Source: Ceratodon purpureus
Lineage: Eukaryota > Streptophyta > Bryopsida > Pseudoditrichales > Ditrichaceae
Direction of reading: 5' to 3'
Assembly: GCA_014871385.1 (NCBI GenBank)
Contig: CM026431.1
Coordinates: forward strand, 1,176,137 to 1,240,136
Length of the DNA: 64,000 nucleotides
The position numbers were made by a program, and so were the translations under genes. The stretch's first letter is position 1. Each line of letters begins with the position of its first letter. The notes under the pieces were generated by a model. The model saw only the letters and a program-made list of their open reading frames with translations, was not told where the DNA came from and did not search any database. Positions 55,131 through 64,000 of the stretch are shown here, in pieces.

Positions 55131-58100
55131 GAGAAGGGTGATAATTGCACAGTAAGGTAGCACCAGCAGAAATAGACACTTTCGAAGCCTCCTCTCTGAT
55201 AGTTATATGGGTGTGGAAAGAAATGCGCCAATGTCAGGTAAATATAGAGAATACGAACAACTTAAAGTTCAACTTTTTTGGTAATATTGTATTTAATTTT
55301 TTTTTGTAGATTTTCAAACCTCAAAAAACTAGAGTACGGAAAGGTGCTTACACGAACCAATATTAGTAAGCTATTAAAAGAAGGAGCGTTGAATTAATAA
55401 GTGGACCAATGAGGAGCCACTAATGCAATTTGAGAATGGTGTCATTATGAATTATTAACCCTTGAACAACAAACTTGCTCCACAAGCTTGGTTTTTGGCC
55501 ATTTTCAAATTACTTTGACCATGAATTGTATACACCAGAAGACAAGTTTTATGAATTTTTATCTTTCAAGCATCGTCACTAATAAGAATAGCATCTGTAT
55601 GTGTTTTTAGAATATTAAATTACTCTATATATTGATGATAAAACTCAAATTTCTCTAATCTGGAAATGACGTTTAAAGATTAGTGTAGGTCCAAAAAATA
55701 CACAATTATTGGTCCCATACTATTACTGATGCTCCTACCTTAAGGTGCACTAGTTCTTGACATGGAGCCAAAATTTCAACCTTTCTTTAGTTATTTTTAA
55801 ATTTAGTTAAAGTTAAAATTTTAAAATTCAATCAAATAATATTTAAAAAATTGAATCAAAATTCTTTATTTTTGGAAAAAATATAGCACAAGATTTTCAA
55901 AAATATTGGAAGCATTTGATTACATTTTCACATGTTATAAAAACTAGTGAATATTAATCATTATGTAAGATCCTCTTGAAAATAAATATTAATCTATAGG
56001 AACTACTTCTATAAATTCTTCCTTAATCAATATAACATCTTTAACATTAACTTTCATCTAATGTTTGATGTTGCAATAAAAAACATTTAGAATCTTAAAG
56101 AAAATGTTATATACAAAATAGCCAAGTATACTTAAATTTTAAAAAATCTGAGTAACATTTGAAAAAGAATATATTTTGATTAGTTGCGTCAAACTCCTTG
56201 ATTTATGCTTTTTCATACTTACTAAGTTGAAAATTGAAGCTTCAAATATCATATTTGATGATAAATTAACAATAAGATCATTTCTATTGATCCAACAAGG
56301 ATACAAGTATTGACAAGGAAGTATGTCAAGATCAAAGACAATGATGTAGATTGATAATAATAGCGCTTCCAAAATTCAAGAACAAAGCAACACAATGGAT
56401 TGCTTTTACCAAATGTCTTGCAAATAGAGGGATGAATATACTCTTTCCTCCTATTTATATTATAAAGACTAAGTTCCCTGAAACCTTATATTATGGAAAG
56501 TCATAGAAACCTTTAGAAGGTTTTACATATCAATAGAAGAATCCTAGAAGTCTATAGAAACTTTCTTGAAGACTACAGTAAGTTCCAAAATTCTATGGAA
56601 GCTTCTAGAGTTGATTTTTATCTTATTTAATTGACATGATCCCTAGACAACGCATAGTCAATTCAATTCGAAACCCATATTTCAAACTTGTGGCTATATG
56701 GTAATTTAAATCTTACCTATGAAATGCTTTCAAAGATTATGGATTGTATTTTTTAATAAAACGATAAAAAAACATCAAACATTCTATTACCCTGAAACAA
56801 TGTCCAATAAACCCATTTGTATACGTGAAGTAATAAGAATAAGGTTATTTTCTACAATCAATGGTTGCTTTGCAATTATGATGCATTTCTTTTGTAATCC
56901 TTGATGGCTCATCATTAAAGAAGATTGGATAAGATCGTTTACTGACGTTATATTTGGAAATTGCAAACAACCTTCAGTTATAAAATAATTTTATTTTGCA
57001 GCTCCAGTGGCTCAATAAGGTTGTTTCCCATCACCAAAGGCTGCTTGCTTGCTCTTGCACATTATCAAGTCCTTTGTGGAATGAAGGGGCTAATGGAATA
57101 TTCACATAATTTCTTATATTATTTAATCCGTAATCAACAATAGTTCTGGAATAGACTTTTTAAGATTTTGGACAGGTTCCTCTATTGTTAATTTTGATAT
57201 AATTTTTTGATTTTTTAAAACAAAATAAAATGTAAGGAGTTGTAAGAGCTTTGCAAGGATATAATTATTTTACGGACATTGGGAAAAATAGTTATAGTGT
57301 CCAGTGTCCAAATCTGTTTTTCTACTTTTTGGGCAACTCTAAATGTCTTGCTACATTCCTCAATTGCCTTTGGAATTGTTTATAGAACTGACATGATTGC
57401 CTTTGAGATCATAAAAGAAAGGAAAAGAAAATTTCATAGTGGAAAAATTTCATTTAATGAAGAGTTGAAGTTCTTTCATCCAATTTGGTCAACATGCAAG
57501 GAACATTTTTCTTTGCGACATAAAAGCTAGTGATATTGTATTGTTTTGTTTTTTTTCTTTTTTCAAGAATGAATATAAACCTTTGTTTTGACTTCATGGG
57601 CTTTAAAAAAATAAAATGAGTATTAACAATATTGTAAAGCCATGTTTCTTTTACAATTTTACTCAATGTTAAGCTTTTTGTATCCTCTAAAAATTTGGTT
57701 CATAAGTAATTAACATCATGTATAACATACTAGTACAAAACCCCTAATTTGTGTAGTGCAAAAAATTTACACAATGAGAAGTCAAAGTTTGATGATCGTC
57801 TTTGGAAAGTATAGAACTATAACAATGTTCATAAATTCAAACTCTATAATCTTTTAATCCATGTAGTCAAATTTATTAAAATGTTTTATGCATGATCTTC
57901 TAAAAAATACTTGGTAAGATCCTATGATTGGAAATAGGAAGAATGCTTTAGTTTTGGTTCGTTCAATCTTGCTTTACAAATGACAATTTTTGAGTGTGTT
58001 TTTCATCTCACATCAACATGCCTCAAGGCATTGAAACAAATTCAATAGAGATTTGGAAATCGTTTTAAGGGATAATAGATATTGCAATAACAAGAATACA

Positions 58101-58289
58101 GTCATCACAAGTTGGTGAGCCCACCAAACAGTACGTGAACACAGACAACGTTTAGATTTATTCAAAAGTCTTCAAGGATATGCTTTCACTGATGAACAAA
58201 TAGGGGTGAGTAAGAAATCATGATAAACAGGTCTCTAAATTATGCTTTCACCTAATTTCAACAATTTAGTGGAGAAACGTTATCACGTA

Positions 58290-58688
58290 CTCCCTCCGTG
58301 CCAAAATGATCTTCCTGTTTGATAAAATGATCTCGATTAAGGTTGAAAATGACAATTTTGAAATCATTTTCGAGCTAGAAGTAGAGTTTAGTGCACTCTT
58401 TTATTCCTGAAAATTTGAGTTTAAAAATCCTTTTAAAAGTGTAGGTTTGGAGCATTGAAAAGTAGGATTTTTTGCCATTTTTTAGGAGCACCGGTAGCCA
58501 CTCATTTCCTTAGCTCTCTTGGTTCTTATTGGAACATTCATCCATGTTATAAAAAGGTTCATCCAAAATATTCCGATTTTCATCCAAAATTCTAGAAATC
58601 ATCCAATATATGTCATCCATCCTCCACGAAGATCATTTTGGGACAAGAAATGCAAGCCAACAGGAAGATCATTTTGGGACAGAGGGAG
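58290..58688. mobile_element. Stowaway-like MITE, 399 bp
   Basis: The left terminus CTCCCTCCGTGCCAAAATGA and the complement of the right terminus CTCCCTCTGTCCCAAAATGA match over about 30 bp (both continue tcttcctgtt). TA dinucleotides lie immediately outside at 58288-58289 and 58689-58690. CTCCCTCCGT termini with a TA target site are the Stowaway (Tc1/mariner) signature. There is no coding capacity. Confidence 0.88.
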
Positions 58689-58690
58689 TA

Positions 58691-60039
58691 TAACAGTTCT
58701 TTACAAGTAGACGCAATTCTCAACCCCCTCCCTCCCCCCCCCCCAACACCTCCGGTCAAACCAGACTTCGCACATCAACATCTATTTGTTGGGTTGTGAC
58801 TCTTGGCTCAATAATAATTGGCCTAGGCACCCTTCTTGATGACACCCTTATTTGATTAACGTTGATGGCCATAGTTAGTGCTACGTTGAGTGAGGTCAAG
58901 CATACTTGAGTCATATATATATGGTGACAAATCAATACTTGATACCACATCTCTTCGCACAAACCTTGTCCAAGGATGGATTGGAGTTGGCTTTTATGCT
59001 TGCATAGATCATTTTGGTCTCTTTCTTGGATAGCCTTGTTGTAGTACAGATTGTTTCTACTAGCAGTCAAATGAATGCCTTAGTTGTTGTTTAAGCTCTT
59101 GGGTCTCTTTATATTATAAGAAACCAACGTTTTTTTGTTATGTCTCCATTCATCTCAACGTGTTTTTTGCTGTCTTGGTGCTAACTAGTAATGTCCCTAC
59201 AAATTTGAGGATGTCCATGCGTTAATAAAGAATAGTAGAGATGGGAGGGTACTGAAACACGTGTGTAAAACAGAAAATGCGGCGATGTTTCCAGCAACGT
59301 ATTCCTCTCCAAGGACATCACCAAAGACATCCTCGGTGACGCAAAACTACCACACTCGCAACGGACTAGTATTTCACCTTAGATAAGAATGTGAAAGTTA
59401 GTGGTGTCCAAGGTAGAAAGCAACCCAATAGTTTAAAAAAAAAAAAAAAAAAAAACGGGGAGAGGTATGCAAGGAAAAAATAAAAAGGCGCTATCTTTTA
59501 AAAAATAAAAAATAAATTTGGAAATAAATTTTATAATATGAAAAAAAAATAAAAATTTGATTATATTCATTATCTTTGATCCTATGAATTTCAAATTTGT
59601 CTACTTTGCATAATACTTTTCAAACTTAAAATTAAAATTTCAAAATAGAATAAAATTAAAATTAATATTTTGATTAATATTTTCATAATTCTTAATAAAA
59701 ATTAATTATTCTCTAATATAACCAGACATATTGAATTCAAGAGTATTAAAATAAGATTTATTATTTAATATAATATTAGGATACCTCTTTTCTACCGAAA
59801 TCAAAATTATAAAAAAATTACAAAATTAAGGTAATTTTATAAAGTTCTTGGTGGCATACCCATGTGGACATATTATATATTTTGTAATTTACAACTCTTC
59901 ATCTATATGACAAGCACAATTCCATGTTCAACAAGTTGACGCATCATTCTCTGTTGAGTTCACTTAAGGAAAGTATGCACAAAACTTGCTGCTCATCGTC
60001 AACCGCAGATGCTGTAGGCAGGAGAGGAGAACCGTACTA
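58691..60039. other. AT-rich non-coding stretch
   Basis: C-run near 58734 and an A-run of about 22 near 59434. No supported gene. Confidence 0.5.
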
Positions 60040-61387
60040 TTGTGCATTGATTTGATTTTCTATTATGAAGATTCTCAGTGGACTGCGGCCAAGTGGTTCA
60101 AATTATGGCGCAAGGAGAATGAGGAATTTGAGTCTCGACTGAAGAATGATCCCGATTTGGGGAAGTTTTCAAACAAATATTTCTACATTTGGAATGGCAA
60201 CCATCATCACCTTGCATGGATGGAGATTATAAACTTGTTGCACAAGAACGATGCTTCATTTTATGTACGAGTGCGATCGGTTGTCATCAATGTCACTCAA
60301 GAAAACTGCAACATGCTTCTACATGCAATGACAAATTGGAACAAGTACAACAGTTTCTTTAGTGCTATGCATTGCGTTTTTCAATTGTATATTAGATGGC
60401 TTAATCATAGAATGAATGACAACCTTATGATTTTGTGACACATACATGAAGAACCAAGTCAATCATGTTGCCCAACATTTCACACACGAGTTTAAATGTG
60501 TTCAATAGTTAGAATTGCTGGACTTTGATTAGTTGAAAGGTCTTGTAAGTGACAATGACCTCCAAGCAAGCGTCATTGAGTACGGTCGGTCGAAGTCCGT
60601 AAAGTGGTACCATTTGACACAAGATACTTTCGTGAATTTCCTATATGAGGTAAATCTCTCTCAATCTTATTACAATTTTATATCACTTCCATTGAGGAGA
60701 TAAGCATGATTGCTAAGACTATTATTTATGAATGCAGTGTGAAATCTCAGCTGCACAAGAGGAGGCAATTGGAAACTATAAGGACAACCTAATTTCCGGT
60801 ACATGAAATGATAAATCTAGAAGTCCAAATAAATTGGAAGAAGTTGCATCAAAGGCAATTGAAGCAAAAAAGACCTCATTGTTGACAGATCTGTCTTGGT
60901 TCCTTGCAATTGCAAATCCAACAAATGGCCTAGGCTTCTTAAAAGAGGTACGCAACAATTGCTCTATTTTTTATTTATCCAAATATTATCTTTGGTTTTA
61001 GGCACTGAAGATGATTGAGAGTGTATTGCAGGTCTAGTGCTTGTGAACTATGTGTTAACTTAGAGTTCACTAGGAGTTCACTCACAGTTTACTTGGAGTT
61101 CAACTTATCTCAAGAATGTCGGGAGGATTCGGCATGGTACCAAATTTTTAAGCATTTTCATGTCTTTCGCAAGCCTTCCCCCTCAAGGATGGTCTCGGAT
61201 CCAAGAGGGGGAAGAGGGGAATTATTTTCAGTTTTTATTTTTTTATTTTATTATTACTTTTTATTTTTTATAAATCTCAGTTACACAATTCAGTTTTTTA
61301 GCTTTTAAAAAAATAAAATTTAATCCCCAATTCCCTCAAGATCCAAGAGGGGGGAAGAGGGGAATTATTTTCGGTTTAGTTTAGTTT

Positions 61388-61435
<48 letters not shown>

Positions 61436-62197
61436 AATTTTTTTTTTAAATTTAAAAAAATAATTTAAAATTTAAATCTCAGTTTTAAAAAATCAGTTAT
61501 TCAGTTTTAAAAAAATAATAATTTATCCCTGACCCCTCAAGGGGGGGGGGGGGGGGGGGGGGGGGGGGAGGAAATTATTTTCATTTTTTGTTTATTTTTT
61601 ATTTTTAAAATCCCAGTTTTAAAAATTCAGTTTCTTAACTTTATAAGCAAAATATTAACTCTCCAACCCCTTTAAGGAGGATCTCGGATCTGAGTGCGAG
61701 GTAAGGGGGATTTAATTTTCAGATTGTTTTATAATTTTTTAAAATCTCGATTTGAATATTTTGATTTTAAGGGCATTTAAGCTCATTGTTTTTTTATTAT
61801 GTTTTTGAATTAAATTATTGCTATATTCATGCTTCGTTAATTTGTTTTTTATTGATCAAATTATGGTATTCATTGTTATTTGCTTTACTCAGTACGTCAA
61901 CATGCTATGATGATTTTACTGTGTTTTTTGAATGACATCAATTGCATGTTTAGAAATTGTTTGGATGTTTGTGGATCTATTTACAATAGTATGGTTATAC
62001 TATAATTGTAGGTTATTCGGCATTTTGACATTTTCCAAATCAGGCCTAAAATGACTCCGGAGAAGCTACAACTCATTGCTATTGCAAAAGTCTCTGCGAA
62101 GCACAAGGAGAAGTGGTTAAGATGGTAGAACATGAGCAAAGAGAGTCGGCAAGAGTATAATTTTCCACCATCGCTTGCTTTTGATTTTCTTCTTCGT
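60040..62197 (+). pseudogene. Third, decayed copy of the ParB-like gene
   Basis: Collinear with the first copy: about 60040-60344 (WNGNHHHLAW where the first copy has DGNHRCQAW, then VTQENCNMLLHAM), about 60455-60649 (LTQDTFVNFLYE versus LPVNVFTSFIYQ), 60738-60947 (CEISAAQEEAI ... GLGFLKE versus HEISRAADEGL ... TPGFLKE) and 62012-62197 (PEKLQLIAIAKVS versus LEKLQLIATAKAS). Intron positions between the last three exons coincide, so this is a DNA-level duplicate. In-frame TAG codons in the second exon (two) and the fourth (one), a TGA in the third, and replacement of the D and R of the DGNHR box show decay. The intron at 60948-62011 holds its own, unrelated tandem repeats. Confidence 0.8.
61170..61720. 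repeat. Intronic tandem repeat with long homopolymers
   Basis: About four units of roughly 170 bp, each with a ccctcaag...gaggggaattattttc head followed by a T-rich tract, aaatctcagttt and attcagttttt. One unit has expanded to about 42 T (61390-61431) and another to 29 G (61540-61568). Confidence 0.8.
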
Positions 62198-62670
62198 GTA
62201 TGTATTGATTAACCCCTAACTATCCTTAAAACCCGAAATGGGTTTTGGCTGTTTTGGTCAGGTAAATTGACGAGGTAAAAATTAATATTTTTTCCTCATT
62301 TTTTTACTGGAGGTGAGTTTCTATGTAATGAAGTTGTGGTAAAAATTTCAAGTTCAAATTCCTTTTTTTACTCTTCATTTTGCATATTTTAGATTTCAGG
62401 CCCAAAAAGGGCAGAACGGGCGGCGGTTTAGGCCAATGAGAGGTGCTGTCAGAATTTGGGCAGTGCGGCGGGTACCCACTGAAATTTAGACTTGGGCAAA
62501 GGGTTTGGAATGGGGAATGTCTGACCCAACATTTCACTAAAAGAGGTGTTCACCTAACTTCCTAAATGCATGGAACGTTAGCAGCCATTTTCACATGACT
62601 GTTGTGAATAAACCCATATTCAAACTTCAAAAAAAAAACTTCAACATTCCATTGTGCTGAGACCAACACC
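62198..62670. other. Non-coding gap
   Basis: Nothing beyond a short A-run near 62630. Confidence 0.5.
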
Positions 62671-62887
62671 ATGGCATTTGTGCACAATTCGCCGACTTGC
62701 GGTTCTGAGAGAGAGATTAGCTGCGATGAGGGGAAAGAATTGGAGATGTTATCGGAGAATATAGAAGTGAAAAAACGCAGTACAGTCAGTGGGGTCGAAG
62801 TCTTCTCCGGAGACAGTGTTCACGTCGGACAGGGAGGTGTGCAGGGGCGGAGAGGCGGGGAGGAGGGGCTGCAGGAATTTGGGCGAT
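62671..62887 (+). CDS. Possible first exon, unknown protein
   Basis: ATG at 62671 opens a Glu/Gly-rich stretch (MAFVHNSPTCGSEREISC) that could end before GTAAGTTAC at about 62897, or run on to the stop at 62940. No domain is recognised and no downstream exon was identified. Weakly supported. Confidence 0.2.
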
Positions 62888-62940
62888 CCACTTCTGTAAG
62901 TTACTCCTATGCTTTGAAACTTATCATTGTATTCTCATGA

Positions 62941-64000
62941 ATACAGCCATACATCAATAGCCTAGTTTTCTAAACAAGGTATTAGTATGAAACAGTCCTT
63001 TGACAATAGCTAACTGTCAAATATAATTGCACATGGTGAAGCTTGTAGAATAGATGGGGGTCAAATGCAACTTCAAGAAGTTGAGCAGAAGGTATCTTTA
63101 TAAGTCATGTGAATACAAATCTAGTTGGCATCATGATGTGAGTATAATGAGATGGCTTAGTGGCATCAGTTGTAAAGCAGATTGGATTCAACAGACTTCA
63201 CCTTTTACAGTTCACCGTTTCTAGCAGTGAGTAGCAATTCTTTGAGTCTGACCACCCGAGCGTTAGAACTAGATGACAGAGAAACAACATCTGGTGAGTT
63301 GATAAGTATCAATACATGAGGTGACAGATGCCATTTGGAGCTGATTAAAGGAAACAAAGACAACCAGTTGCAGGCTTCATTCAACTAGTTCAGCGGTAGC
63401 TTCAGATCAGGACTGTCGTTTAGGAATCAGCATTCTGTTCGGGTGCGCCAGAAGTGTTCATATCAAAATGGATTACGTTGTAGCTTTTGACATCCCCAGA
63501 AAAAGACCATCACCTCGCTCTAGCACGTAGAACTAGACACAAAATGGTCAGATCTCGAACAGGCAGCCACCTCTCAAACTACAAGCGTTAGAACCAGATT
63601 ACACTGTACACCAATAGCAGCACTGTTAACCGGAGATCACTCTCCCCCTTTTTCCTTAGTTTCCTTTAGGTCCCCTCAGTTTTTACCTTGGCAGTCCCCT
63701 GACAGTCATCCAGTCATATGGATGAACTCTGTCCAGCCGACTGGATGAACTCTGTCCAGCCGTCTGGATGAATTCTGTCCAGCCGACTGGATGATAGTCG
63801 CCAGGTTCAATAGGGGTTTAAGAGGCAACTTTAGGGTTTCCTGTGATCATTCCAGACTAGAGCAGTTAGAGTTAGGGGAGTCTGAGAGCCATTTGAGGCT
63901 GCTGTACCATGATTATGGACTGTTTTGACTCATTAATTGCAGTTTTGACTGTTTTCTTCACTTGTATTGTATGTTTCTAGCTTGTTATGAGTGTTTGGAG
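62941..64000. other. Non-coding right edge with 23-bp repeats
   Basis: Three units of ggatgaactctgtccagccga at 63720-63795 (period 23 bp), followed by agggttt motifs. The texture resembles the GGATGAAAACTG repeats at 20.0-20.1 kb and could be the leader of a related retroelement starting near the right edge. Confidence 0.4.

Larger units (their letters stand above)
52561..58287. other. AT-rich, gene-poor region
   Basis: Only short, unconvincing ORFs occur. It contains a 24-bp minisatellite (about 54051-54160) and a 70-bp tandem duplication (54991-55130), listed separately. No intact mobile element was delimited. Confidence 0.5.

Noticed and set aside
19528-62140. Reassignment of TAG to a sense codon
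   Set aside because: Several well-supported genes end in TAG (for example those stopping at 15928, 24474 and 36074) and the intact ParB-like copy has no internal TAG, so decay is the simpler reading.

Overview
This window looks like nuclear DNA of a green plant in the streptophyte lineage, with a large, repeat-rich genome. Genes have GT-AG introns, core promoters repeatedly read TATATAAG, and the mobile elements are plant-type (hAT, MULE, CACTA/Tnp2-like, Stowaway-like). The extreme low-complexity minisatellites and the mix of transposase families would suit a charophyte alga such as Chara or an early-diverging land plant. That placement is an impression, not a proof. I found no tRNA, rRNA or CRISPR array.

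Layout. (1) 1-10341, minus strand: one long split gene with at least eleven exons, all phase-compatible. It encodes a basic N-terminus, a triplicated 25-residue microexon, a ParB/sulfiredoxin-like DGNHR domain and further conserved exons, and it runs off the left edge. Its introns are packed with a 108-bp tandem repeat. (2) 10865-15928, plus strand: a short unknown ORF and a MULE/SWIM transposase-like gene, whose intron holds the same tandem repeat in the same sense orientation. (3) 15929-20686: AT-rich DNA, two nested hairpins around A60T19, and a low-complexity Asp/Gln-rich gag-like coding relic. (4) 20687-26766, plus strand: a broken paralogue carrying the 3' half of the gene family. It ends in a degenerate beta-class N4/N6 DNA methyltransferase domain, and one intron hosts another gag-like gene. 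(5) 27112-28398: two small minus-strand genes of unknown function.

(6) 28804-41016: a complete 12.2-kb hAT transposon with matching CAGGGTTGT ends and a perfect 8-bp target duplication GCCTGATC. It carries an intact transposase, a protein-kinase-like gene and a RING-finger gene. Five GC-rich minisatellite blocks lie inside it, three of them just upstream of the core promoters. (7) 42219-51564: a CACTA-like region with a broken Tnp2 transposase on the minus strand and an intact, five-exon Transposase_24/TnpA-like gene on the plus strand; a 400-bp inverted-repeat element sits in the last intron of the latter. (8) 51565-64000: AT-rich DNA with few genes, containing a Stowaway-like MITE, several minisatellites and a third, decayed copy of the ParB-like gene at 60.0-62.2 kb.

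Taken together, the three related loci define a protein family with a ParB-like N-terminal part and a methyltransferase-like C-terminal part. Intron positions are conserved between copies, so duplication was at DNA level. The strongest candidates for something undescribed are this family, the sense-oriented intronic satellite shared by two unrelated genes, and the giant hAT with kinase and RING cargo.
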